This document shows positions 23,254 through 35,084 of a stretch of DNA of 64,000 nucleotides, in pieces. Made by a program: the position numbers and the translations under genes. The DNA comes from Solanum dulcamara (Eukaryota; Streptophyta; Magnoliopsida; Solanales; Solanaceae), in contig NC_077242.1 of the NCBI RefSeq assembly GCF_947179165.1, positions 33,229,097 through 33,293,096 on the forward strand, in the 5' to 3' direction. The notes under the pieces were generated by a model. It saw only the letters and a program-made list of their open reading frames with translations, made no database searches and had not been told where the DNA came from. Position 1 is the first letter of the stretch. The number at the start of each line of letters is the position of its first letter.

Positions 23254-24622
23254 GAAAATCTTCTTGGGTTGCCACCAGAAAGAGAAGTTGAATTTCCAAT
23301 CGAGCTTATTCCTGGATCTACCCCTATTTTTATCACTCCTTATAAAATGGCTCCAAAAGAATTAAGGGAACTGAAAACTTAGTTGCAAGAACTTCTTACG
23401 AAAGGTTTTATCCGTCCAAGTGTTTCTCCTTGGGGACCCCCTGTGCTATTTGTAAAGAAGAAATACGGCACTCTTAGACTTTGTATTGACTATAGAAAAT
23501 TGAAAAAAAATAACAATATAGAACAGATATCCAATAGCAAGGATTGATGATTTTTTTGATCACCTAAAGTATGCTAATTTATTTTCAATGATTGATTTAA
23601 GGTCTGGGTATCACCAACTGCGTGTTACAGAGAAAGATGTTCCTAAAACTGCTTTTAGAACTCGATACAGTCATCATAAATTCTTGGTGATGCCATTTAG
23701 ATTGACTAATGCTCCTGCAATATTCATGGATCTAATGAATCAAGTATTTAAGCCTTATCTTGATCAATTTGTGTTGGTCTTTATAGATGATATTTTTATA
23801 TATTTCAAGAGTAGTTAAGATCATGATAAACATCTTCAGATTGTTTTTCAAATTTTGAAGGAGAAAGAACTGTATTCTAAACTTTGCAAGTGTGAATTTT
23901 GGCTTAATAAAGTGGATTTTCTGGGACATGTTATGTCAACCGAATGTGTGAAGGTGGATCCTAGTAAAATTAAAGCAATTGTTGAATAGAAACCTCCCAA
24001 AAGTCTAACTGAAGTAAGAAGTTTCTTAGGCTTAGCAAGATCCAACTGAAGTAAGAAGTTTCTTAGGCTTAGCAAGATACTATAGTTTTTTAGGTTTGTG
24101 AAAGGCTTCTACATTATAGCCATCCTTTGATTAGACTCTTGAAGAAAGAAGTAAAGTTTACTTGGGATGACAAATGCCAAGAGAGAATTTGAAATGTTCA
24201 AATCCTTATTGACTCAAGCTCCTATACTTACTCTACCAATGGAGGGGAAAGAGTACGTGATATATAGTGATGCTTCTCATCGTGGTTTGGGATGTGTTTT
24301 GATGCAAGAAGGGAAAGTTATTTCTTATGTCTCTCATAAATTTAAACCAATTGTACTGAATTAACCTACTCATGATCTAGAACTTGCTGCTATAGTGGTT
24401 TCCTTAAAGATATGGAGGCATTATTTGCATGGAGAAAAATGCTATATATTCACTAACAACAAGATCTTAAAATATTTGGGTACACAGAAAGAGATGAACT
24501 TAAGACAGTACATCTTGCTTGAAATCATCAAAGATTACGATTGCACGATAGACTATCATCCAGGTAAAGCCAATCTGGTTGTAGATGCTTTAGTTGTAAA
24601 TCCTTCGCAAGCTTATCTCTGA
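23254..24622 (+). pseudogene. pol: Element A reverse transcriptase and RNase H
   Basis: RT motifs in order are [64 protein letters not shown] and the catalytic FIDD at 23780-23791. A stop follows at about 23816. The connection region carries a 37-bp tandem duplication at 24007-24080. RNase H is about 24200-24600 ([50 protein letters not shown]). There are frameshifts near 23510 and 24080, and stops near 23380, 23816, 23986 and 24362. RT copies RNA into DNA; RNase H removes the template. Confidence 0.9.
24007..24080 (+). repeat. 37-bp tandem duplication in element A RT
   Basis: The segment beginning AACTGAAGTAAGAAGTTTCT occurs at 24007-24043 and 24044-24080 with near identity. As 37 is not a multiple of three, it shifts the reading frame and by itself inactivates the gene. 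Confidence 0.9.
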
Positions 24623-26160
24623 ATCATTTACCCTTAATTCTAGAGTTAAGAGACATGAATGTTCATTTTACACTTGATTCGTATGGTTCGTTTGTTTCTA
24701 ATTTGCAAGTCAATCCAATATTACTTGAACATGTGAAAGAAGTGCAAATATTATATAAGAAACTAGTAAAATTGATCAAAAAAGTTCAAAATAGGGAAAA
24801 GCCTTATTTTATATTAAAGGAGGATATTGTCTTGCTTTACCAAAATAGGTTATGAGTTACTAATGATGACAAAAGTATAGGGAGAAATCCTGAGGGAGGT
24901 ACATGCTTTACCATATGTAATGCGTCCGTGAAATATGAAGATGTACTAGACCATCAAAGAACATTGTTGGTGGAATGGTATGAAGAAAGACGTTGTGGAG
25001 TTCATTTAAAAATGTTTGGTTTGGCAACAAGTAAAGGTAGAACAATAGGTTCCAGTTGGTGTGTTATACCCTTGTCAATACCGGAATGGAAATAGGAGAG
25101 AATAACTCTGGACTCTATTTCTGGACTTCCTCGCACTCAAAGAAATCATGATGCAATATGGTCTATAGTGGATATAATAACAAAGAGTGCTTTCTTCTTG
25201 GAAGTCAAAATGGATTACCCACTTGAGCGTTTTGCAGAATTGTACACTAATGAGATTATAAGACTGCATGGGATCCCTGTTTCTATTATATCTGATCGAT
25301 ACCCAAGGTTTACATCTAGATTATGCGGTAACTTGAAGGAAGCCTTGGGTACTAATTGAAGTTTATCACTTCGTTCCATCCCCAAACGGACAGCCAGTGG
25401 GAAAGATTGATAATTTTTTTAGAGGATATACTTCGAGCTTGAATTGTTGAGTTTCAGGGTTGTTGGGATAAACACTTGGCCTTGATATAGTTTTCTTACA
25501 CTAATAGTTACCAAGTGAGTATTGGGATGCCTCCCTATGAAGATTTATACGGAAGGAAATGTCAGACCCCTCTTTGTTGGAGTGAAATTGGTAAAAGAAA
25601 ACTTATTGGTCATGTATTTGTGCAATAGACAAAACATAAGGTAAAATTGATCTGGGATCATCTGAACATTACTTATGATAGACACAAAGCATATGCTGAC
25701 CTTAAAAGGACTGATATTGAGCATAAAGTTGGCTATAAAGTATTCTTAAAGGTGTCTCCATGAAAAATGATTATGAGATTTGGCCAAAAAGGAATACTCA
25801 GTCCTCCATTTATCAGATCTTATGAGATACTTGAAATAATGAGACCATTTGCATATAAATTAGCCTTGCCGCCTGAGTTGGACAAGATCCACAATGTCTT
25901 CCATGTTTCGATTCTCATAAGATATCGTTTTGATCCATCTCATATTCTTCTAGTTGAATCTATTGAGGTTAATCCAGACTTGACGTATAACAAAAAACAT
26001 ATCCTAATTCAATCTCGTGAAATAAAGCAACTTAGAAATAAGAGAATCCCCTTAGTAAAGGTACTTTAGAGGAACCATTCTAGAAAAGAAGCCACCTGGA
26101 AGCGAGAAGAAGACATCAGGACCCAATATCCATACTATTCTGGGACTAACACCAGGTAGA
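24623..26160 (+). pseudogene. pol: Element A integrase and chromodomain tail
   Basis: Integrase core wording is spread over several frames: LDSISGLPRTQ-like near 25120, AELYTNEIIRLHGIPVSIIS and the catalytic-Asp motif SDRYPRFTSRL at about 25290-25325. The last open block, 25767-26069, has GQKGILSPPFIRSYEILEIM (GPY/F-type module), NVFHVSILIRY and the chromodomain-like REIKQLRNKRIPLVKVL. A stop then comes where Trp is usual, followed by RNHSRKEATWKREEDIRTQY. The chromodomain tail identifies a chromovirus; in known families it guides integration to heterochromatin. Many stops are present. Confidence 0.86.
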
Positions 26161-26193
26161 TTTTGAGACAAAATGTCTTAAGTGGGAGAGAGT

Positions 26194-28300
26194 TGTATTG
26201 CACTTAATTATATAAGCTAGTATTCACACTTCGATAGAACACTCCTTAGTAAATATATCATGTTTTACTCACATTTTAGAAACTTGATAATTTGTGAGAT
26301 TTTAAAATTTGCTTACTATAAATTGAGATTGTAATTTAAGGGATCATGTTGGGGTATTTATGTAAACTACTAATTAGAATTACCCTTAAAATAAAAAAGA
26401 GCTTAATAAATATATATGCATATATATATGTGTATGCATTTGGGCTGCCCACGTTCACTTTTTTGGCAGCCACCTTTTTAGTAGGCGGTGCCAAGTCATA
26501 AATATCACTTTGGAAGACTTCTTTTACATATTCCCTCACAATTTCAGTTTCTTCAAGACAAGGAAAGACCTTGAAATCTCTCTCCATCGTAATCCCTCAC
26601 TAAATCACAAAGGAAGCTTGTCCTTTCAGCAGGAACACAAAGCAACCTCTCTCTTGTGGTAAGTAAGCAAAATTCATTTTTGAAACTATGTAGCAGTTAG
26701 TAAGTGTAACATATCTCATAGTGTAGATCTTTGTCTTTGGTAAATAAATATTTTTTGGAAATCTAACACATATACGAAAAACACTTATGTTTATATTGGA
26801 TCCTAAAACTGCTTTTATTGCGTCAAAATTGAGGACGTAACATAGGATAAGTTCTGTCCAAATTCTTCATTTCAAAATCACATATGTACAACTGATAATA
26901 TTTTGGTTATATCATTTTATAAAAAAATATCCTCTGTAGTGATTCTTGATTGTTTTTAAACTTAAAACATATATCTACAACTTTAAGGAGGACATAAAGT
27001 CTAATTTTGTCTTTTGTATTTTCAAATTTAATTGCAAGATGAGATACTGGGTTGGCCAGATTTACTGTTTTGGTAGCATAGTCCTGTTTACACATTCTTG
27101 GCTTACTTTTTATGAAAAGTATTGTTTTATATAAATATTATGGAGATTCAGGAAATTAAAGAGGATATTTAATTGTATTTTCAAGGTGGTTTACACTCTT
27201 GTACAGGTTGAGGAACTTGAAATATTGGTTGGTCTACGGTTTGAACCCTTGAGGTTGTGTTGGATTGTTTATATACTAAAAGGCTGAGGTTTGTATATAT
27301 AATTGTATTCTTACTCTTGTTACTTACTAGTATATTATGAAGCCTATCTTGTTATGTTTGTTATTTCTTGTTAGTTTTTATTATCGTGTTGGGATCTTGG
27401 AGACTTGCAAGACACTTGTTTAACTCTCCCACTTGTGCGGATTGCTCGATCACTTGATATTCTTGTGAAATTTATCGTTCTTGTGGCTATAACTTTGTCA
27501 CTATTGGAATGCCTCTTGATTCGGACCCTTTGCCATCTTGATTATGGATTTTCGGTTCATCTTAAGTATGGAAGTTGTCCATTTTTATTAAGAACTAGAA
27601 AGCCATTTTTAATATGGTTCTTGGTTCTCTTGATTATTGGGTATTTACCCTTCTTGATATAGGGTTCTGGTCCTTCTTGGTACTTGATCATATTTGATAT
27701 GATGGTATGATGTACACATTGGGCTAAATTTATTATTTAATGTCTTGTAAATATGGGTTTATGAATTCTTGACACCTAAACTTTTCAATAGCAAACTTGA
27801 TACTCATGATATATTTGATGTCTTGATTTATTTATTATGTTTACATTTGTGCTACTCATGACCTGAGAAGAATAATTGGAGAATCTAAAGGCTTCAAACT
27901 TGTAGTTTTACACCATTAAGCTTTATGCTTAGCAATAAATATTTCTATCGTAGAAAATGTCTGAGGAGAAGTTTGAAGTTGGATAAAGTTTTTGGGAGCT
28001 TTAAGCAAGATCACATTTGTATATAGGCATCTATATTTTGTAGTAATTTGGGATATGTATATGATCCATGGGGTGCTTGTGTATATGTATTTATGTATTT
28101 ATTTTTGAGAAGTTGATCCATACATGACACATGGGTTGTAACTTAAATTTGCTTGCCTATTTTGTTATTTTGGGGACTGTAAATCCAAGTCTTGTAATGT
28201 ACTAATTTACCATTTGAGTTAGAATATTTGTATGAAGTATGAATTAGTTAACTTTGGTACTGATAAGTTTGTAATATTGTATAACATGAATAGTGGTGAT
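26194..28300 (+). mobile_element. Element A 3' LTR (right boundary unresolved)
   Basis: Directly after the purine-rich AGTGGGAGAGAGT the sequence TGTATTGCAC begins, the expected place and form of a 3' LTR start. A TATA-rich stretch with alternating TATATGCATATATATATG is at about 26408-26430. 'TTGTGGTAAGTAAG' at 26654 resembles a 5' splice site. I find no second copy in the window to confirm the length. The right end lies somewhere before 28610, where a minus-strand LTR piece is recognisable. Confidence 0.55.
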
Positions 28301-28609
28301 ATGGAATGATACATGGATGTATCATAAGGTATTTTCTTAAATTATTTTGAAAAGTCGCTCAGTCATAAATTGGAACTTTTATTTGGTTAAAGTGAAATCA
28401 AAGAAATTTTAAATGGTAAAATCATATACCATTAGCTATTATAAATGAGCCAAATTTCACTACTAGATTATATAAATATATTTTATGGGATGCCTTTTAA
28501 ATGTCACGAGTATTTTATACTTTCTCTTTTAAGAGTAGCGTCCTCCCAAGAGGGTCTCTACACTAATAGTATTGAATTATATCATAATTGAGAAGACTCA
28601 ATGAAGATC
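28301..28609. other. Unresolved junction between element A LTR and LTR piece E
   Basis: This is AT-rich sequence without coding signal. It could be the end of A's LTR or the inner part of E. No terminal TG/CA or target duplication could be fixed here. Confidence 0.4.
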
Positions 28610-29497
28610 ATGACATTAGGGATTTTAATTTAAGAAATCATAAGAGAATTTGGGAAAAAATATTTGGGATTCCACAGGTGAAAGGTACCAATGGATGAAG
28701 TCCCAAATACCTTGACGAGCCTTAATTTGAAAAGAAGGGAAGCTTGACCTTGAAGAAATCCCTTGAGTTGCTTGAAAAAGAAGAAGACCTTGAAAGAAAC
28801 TTGAGAGAGAAGGTTTTGTGATTTAGGGATTATGGAGAGAATAAGAGGGTTAGAAGACTTTAGGATAGTTAATTGGTAAGAATTAGTCCCAAAAACCATC
28901 CACGATCTTAATGAAAGTATATTGAATGACCAATATACCCCTCATTAAAATTGGAAATTGGGATTCATGGAGGACCCACCACAATCCGTGAACTTCATCA
29001 CAACTCGTGGTGGTGTCCGTGGTCAATGCCTTGAACTTGGTTATAATGGAAAATCTTCAAGACATCCTTCACAGAGACCATGATGGTATGTGAAGGTCAC
29101 CATAGCCCGTGGTGAGGGTCATGTCAAGGAACCTGACATAAGAGTCTGCGGGAGTGACTACCACGGAACCTATCACGGTCCGTGAAGGGAAATACGATTC
29201 GTGGTGGTATGGCATGGTCCTTGCCTTGGTAAAGTTTCTGAGGGCTTCCGGGGAAGTGTTACCATGGAGGACGCCATGACTTGTGGTGCTCACCACGGCC
29301 CGTGGTCCCTATCGTGGACCCTTATCTATAGGTATTGAGTTTTGAGAACTCCACCACGGTGGCACACTAAAGACCGTGGTGCTTAATACGGACTGTGATG
29401 GCCTTCATGGTCATCACCTGATGCCAAAAAGCTGTGTTTTTAAGAATTTCATCTTTTGTTCCTCGTTTTCTGTCTTTCCAACTTCTAGGGTCTTACA
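28610..29497 (-). mobile_element. LTR piece E (U3 side), minus orientation
   Basis: It aligns with the U3 half of the LTRs of B and D (for example 'aaatcttt..gggacttcatggg' at 60350-60380 against 'aatatttgggattccacagg' at 28660-28680). It ends GGGTCTTACA at 29497, the reverse of a TGTAAGACCC LTR start. Its U3 is packed with ACCACGG/CCGTGGT palindromic words (28970-29420), like unit F. To the right the truncated LTR of element C begins, so E or its parent inserted into C. Confidence 0.72.
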
Positions 29498-32400
29498 TAA
29501 GAGGAAGATGAACCAATAACACACATTATAAATAGTTATTACAAGAAAGAGAACAACAGAAATAAAACACAAAAGACCATCCTAAGATCTGGCATCAGTT
29601 GGTAATCGAGCATCTAAATTAAAATAGGAGTACCAGGCTTTAAAAATATAGATATGAGTACAGATAGTCTTTGAAAGTAAGTAAAGACTATTCATAGCTA
29701 AAAATAGATGTAAATCAACAAGTGCGGATGCCAGGAGCTCACCTTATATCTAAATCAACAACTTCTCCGCACTAGTCCAAATCAACGGCGATAACACGTA
29801 GTATGATCTACAAAATGCATAAGTGTAGCATGAGCACCAACAAATGATATTCAGTAGGCATAGTCTAACTGAGCTCCATGGATAAATCACGTATAGATAA
29901 CCTATAATAAGGTAAATACAACATAAGTAACTAATTAGAATATAAAATAATTTAGACAACAAATAAGGAAATGGATGTGTAGAGAAAAGACTAGAGTCAA
30001 GAAAGGCACCTAAAAGCGCCAACCAAAAACCCATGTACAATAAGAAAGCACCATATGAGTCAACTACTCGAGAGTGGAATACCGACTATCAACGCTAAAG
30101 CACATAGCCACCTACAGACTAAACCAATTTTACCTATCAGAAAGAACCAACAAAAAGTCCAAATAGGACACAGTGTAGACTAACTACAATACAACCAGAG
30201 GTAAGTACAAATATAATTAAATAATAACTGACCATACGCTCAAAAGGTACAAACAATGACAAAAATATGCCCAGACCCCATAAAATCGGGGGACCAAATA
30301 ATAAACAAATATACCAGTGATAGGCGATGCTAATGAATGGAAGTTTGTAGTAAAATCAGGAATATCATTAGTGGCTCTCAGAGATCATTAACAAGTGTAT
30401 AGACCCAGCCTATCCCCCGGCCTGCCAGGTGGGACTCATACGGATCCCTCATCTAGTTAAGTGTTGCACTATTTAGAGGGGCCCATAGGGGACGCGAGTA
30501 GCCTATATACAATGCCTGGGCCCGAACTAGGTCTTACATAAATATGAAGCATCTTCATAGCGGTATCGAAAAGTGAGTAGCCAAGCTGATGCTGAAAATC
30601 GCGATAGCGCACCGAATAGTCAAATATACAGGCTAAAGCCTCCTGGATATAGCCAATATAGAAATAGGGCGACGCCGCACCGAATATCAATAAAAACTGA
30701 GCACATCATTAATGCCACTGATACTGTCAGTAAAATGAGAGTACGTCCGCAAAGCCTCATAAGTCTCAAAATCGGTTCCCAACTAACCAAGATATTGCGA
30801 CTCTCGTTTAAAACCAGTTTAAAAGTAGTAAAAGTGAGAGAAATCCTTCCAAAAAATAGTCATGAAAAACCCATAAAGAATCCAAGATTATACCACAAAA
30901 CATGTGAAACTGCTCAATCAATGCAAGCATGCCATCGCCAACGTCCAAACAAACCGCAACACAATCTGAACAGTACTTTAAGTCCTGCCATACTAATAAG
31001 GAAAAGGAACTAACCTGGGGTCCAATCACTCATCGTATATGGCCTCGAGCCCAGCAACAGATAATAGTTATAGTGGTATCACAATTCTACCGCTAAAAAA
31101 GTAAAGTAATCAAAAATTAGCTCAATATCATATCGGGGGAGAAAAATATCTCTAGTATTGATGCCTTACCACAAATTATTCCATCTCATATCCCAACAAG
31201 CACAAATAGGCCAAACCTATGGCTACAATGAGCCATAGAGGTTTCAGGCACTATCACAAAGGCACATTAACCATAAAAAGCCTTATCGCAAGCTACACCT
31301 AGCTATAAGGGCAATGAAATGCCAGCTAAAGCATGTAGGGATCAAACCTACTCTAAGGCCATCAATACCAATACTAACAAAGATAATTTCACCAATTCAA
31401 CACGTAAGTAAAGCTACAAGCCTAAGATAAGGATTTCAAGAGACTACACTAGTCTAAGGCTCACTTAGAGTCCAGAAAATGAAATAGAAAGAGGAAATCC
31501 CTAAACTCGGAAATACAAACCCAAATCATAGGAAATATATACTAAACAATTTCTACAAATGCTCAATCAAAGTAGAAGACTATAGCCTACCTCAAAGCCG
31601 ATCACACACTCTCTAAATCCTCCAATTTGAAGCTTTTGACCTCCAAATCATCTCCAGTTTCCTCCACACTAACAAAATATAGATCACGACGCCAATACAA
31701 ACATTTTAACACCAAAATCACATTTTTCAAGGATACACCCAAAATTGGGTCTAATACGGGATTGTGGAACACGCACCGAGAATCCCTAATTCAAGTTCTT
31801 AAAAAGGTAAATTTAAGGTTAATGAACTTATGGTAAAAAATATAGGATAATTTGATGCTCGAAAACATAGAAATAAGACCATGAAATAAAGCCCAAGCTC
31901 AAGAAATTGCAAAAAGAGGAAATGAGACATGGCTAAGTTGTGTTTGTATTTTAACTAAAAGATAAGACAAGATTTCTCTCCGTAGACGCAGAGGAAAAGG
32001 GCCACGAACATGGAGGCTAATCCTCCAAATCTCTGCAAATGTCGCAGGGCCACCACGAATGCAAAGGAAAAAGACATCAGGCTTCGCGAATGGGCAAGTA
32101 CCTCAGAACGCTGAGGCCAAGGCTGCCAGCCTTCCGCGAATGCAGCCAATGGCCTTGTGAACTCGGAGGCATAGGTGGAAATGCTCTGCAAACGTAAAGT
32201 CCATTTTGGGTCTGCACTAGTTGATGCACATCAGCTAGTTTTGGCAACTTTCAAAACTCCAATGGGGTGCTCGGGTTTCATTCGGAACCATATGAGAGCA
32301 AATAACTATGCTAGGTCATATTGACAAAAACTGGGACCTATACCCAAGCACCATTTTAAGCCAAATATCACATGGAGGCTTGGAATGAGACCATAAGCCT

Positions 32401-32855
32401 CGAGAACCACATGAATGGTCATTCTAGGCTAAACTTGATATTCCAGAGATAACCGTGCTGATGAAATTTCAATCCAAGCAAGTTTTCCAAGAATATTGAC
32501 CAAAGTCAATCTTAGGCCAAATTTCGAAGGCTAAAAAGAATAAAGGCCCCAAACCCTCACTGAATGCCTTGATACATTTGTCGACCATGCTACTTGACTA
32601 AGTTGTCCATTCCATAGCTGATTGAATTGATAAAATTCCATTCCGAGGTCATCGTCCTAAAGTTTTGACCAAAGTAAATCGAACAAACTCTAAGTGCTCC
32701 AAAACAGAGAAAAGGCCATTAAACATAAATGAACAGCTAGGAGACCAAATGGTCAGTGCTAGCGAGTCATAAATGCCTTGGATTTGCTATAAGAAAGCTC
32801 TAAATGATGAAAAGATCAAAAAATGGATGAAATGACATAGAGGGTCATTACAACA
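29498..32855 (-). mobile_element. Element C 3' LTR (left copy, U5 end missing)
   Basis: It is homologous to 49190-52606. Landmarks are 'aaaataggagta.caaggctttg' (29620/49300), the 'gtgtatagaccca' block (30395/49995) and 'gaaatgac...gagggtcatta' at the right end. It ends CATTACAACA at 32855, reverse of an LTR start TGTTGTAATG. In a stretch of about 170 nt that I compared by eye the two copies differ at roughly one position in five, so C is old. About 100 bp of the U5 end are missing because E adjoins at 29498. Confidence 0.85.
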
Positions 32856-34899
32856 TCCACTATAGAAAGAACTTTAGTCCGCAAAAGTAGAAGTACACTT
32901 AATACCTGAAAGCATGAAAAGATGAGGGTACTAGGCTCGCACACCCATCCAAACCCTCAAAAACCCTTTTGGGTTAAACAACGCCATCACATAAGTTAGT
33001 TTGAGAGAAAAATCCTCAAATTTACTTACGACTTCCAAAAACTCCTCAAATTACTTTTTGGGCTCCAACTCTAGGTCGATTAGCCCGAACTTGACAAGAA
33101 ATACTAGATTCATCTGAGGAACTCCTAAACCATACCAAAATCTATGAATTGAGAAATACAGGGCCATGATAGATGTAACTCAACTTTAAAATTCAAAATA
33201 CTTATTTTAAGCTGCCAACTCCACCATCCCCAAGCCACCAAGGATGTTCTATCTCTCCTTAGCTATCTTGAAAACCTTAAACAACATCATAAACTTGCTT
33301 ACCGAACCACACCACATAAAACTCAAGAGAGTCACCTACTAGAACTGAATTGCAATGGATGAAAACAATCCAAGCAAGGTAAAAAACTCATCGAAAACCC
33401 AAAATTCCAATCTCCACTTCAAAACCCAACAATCCTTAGTGAAACTCAACTTCTGAAATTGAACACTCTACTCTAAAGGAGGATTACCCCATGAACAACA
33501 AGGCCACACTGAGCCCAGCTCTAGTGACTAACTCCTACCGTAAGAAATTCTAAAAAAGTCAGTACTATATGCCCACAAACCACTCGTCCACCTTAAATAT
33601 GAGACAACCATCCTAGTCCAAGGGAAACCAAGATGGTTGGTGGTGCATAAACATAGATAACTGATTGATAACACCCCAAGGGCACCAACTATCACTCACA
33701 ACACTGCAAGCTACTGAATATGAAAAAATCAAACCTTCCATCCTAAAAAAATTTAAAATCCCACATTCCATAATTTACTTTGATCCTATCCTGTAGATGA
33801 ACTTTCTAACCAACTTCCCATCCTCTAGCTTAGGTTACATCTGAAGTGAACTAGGAACACCATTGCTCTAACTCTAATTGATAACCCAAACCTCGAGAGG
33901 TACCAACACTACTATAGAGAACTAATAACAATAGTAACAAGGTGCAACTCGAGATAACAATTCAAAAATTCTCTTCTAACCATAGCCAAGTACCAAAACC
34001 CTCAAAAGAGACTGCTTCAACAAGTTGAACGAACAACCCACCACTTCTCAACTGAGAATAAGACTAAGGCATCTAGGAAGAGATTGAAAACTAGGAATGC
34101 CACACTATCACTAATGTCTATACTACCTTACCCAAAACTCCAACAACCACAAACTACCAACTATCACTAAGTCCAAATACCAAGCTTGCAACAAAGGACA
34201 AACCGGGTAGTAGAAAGTGCAAGCATTAAGTTCACATCCTAAGGAAAAAATTACTAATAAGGCACAAGGAGGAATCGACCAGCAGAATCTATTGTAAATC
34301 CAAAGATGTTATACCTCTGTTAACACACTGCATCAACAACTAATCTTTCAACTACGTACCAAATGATGCCAAATAATAGAGACAACTATTTAAGACAATT
34401 ACTAATCAAAGCAAAACTAGCTAAGCATAATGATGAGAAGAGCTATTCAACCACTTATCTAATGGGATGACATGCAACTAACGCGACCTTTTAAGCCAAC
34501 TAGATCCTATAGCATCACCACTCTCAGAACTGACAAAGTTGGTCTAGCCACTCATATAACAAGGATCGACACCATAATCAAATCAATAGTAAGGGAAATA
34601 AAAAGGTAACAACTAACTATTATGGCCGCAAACTCATTTGAAACCACTAAGGCAAAGGCAAAAAAAGTTGATTAACCACTACTATTCAAAACAGAAACTC
34701 GACCTAGTCGATCCACTACTAAAAGAAATAAGCTACAACACTAAAACATATATACATAAGTCCAAGTAAGGCTACTACAACAGTTATGAGATAACTAACA
34801 AGTCAAATAGGCACGTATGGGTACGAAATCCCCCTAATCACACAAAATGAGAAATACAAAGCAAAATAAGAAAACTAAGAAAATACAAACAAAACCTAG
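32856..34899 (-). other. Element C internal non-coding region, no pol recognised
   Basis: About 2 kb lies between the 3' LTR and the end of gag. I searched both strands for RT, RNase H and integrase motifs and found none, although all other elements here keep clear pol traces. The interval is also too short for a full pol (about 3.5 kb in element T). This supports a non-autonomous, gag-only element rather than simple decay, though deletion of pol cannot be excluded. Confidence 0.6.
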
Positions 34900-35084
34900 A
34901 TCCTCCCCCTCTGGATGACTTATAGAAGTAGAGAATGGATCATGATCAACCTCGGCCTAAACACTTGAAGTACCACCAGCAACCCTCTAGGTACTACCTC
35001 TAACTATAGGCATTATAACACCATGAGAATGACCTGGCTGAGCAAATTGTGTATTGGTCCTATTCTAAGGACAATCTGTAGATC
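34900..35084 (-). pseudogene. gag: Element C gag C-terminal tail
   Basis: On the minus strand, directly after the solo-LTR junction, the reading gives STDCP, a stop, then NRTNTQFAQPGHSHGVIMPI, then AGGTSSV and AEVDHDPFSTSI. This is the continuation of the second zinc knuckle that starts at 38291-38330. The low-complexity polar tail is as expected for gag. Confidence 0.7.

Noticed and set aside
30573..31013. 146-codon ORF on the plus strand
   Set aside because: It lies inside the minus-oriented LTR of element C. The homologous stretch at about 50170-50600 does not keep the ORF, and the protein has no recognisable domain.
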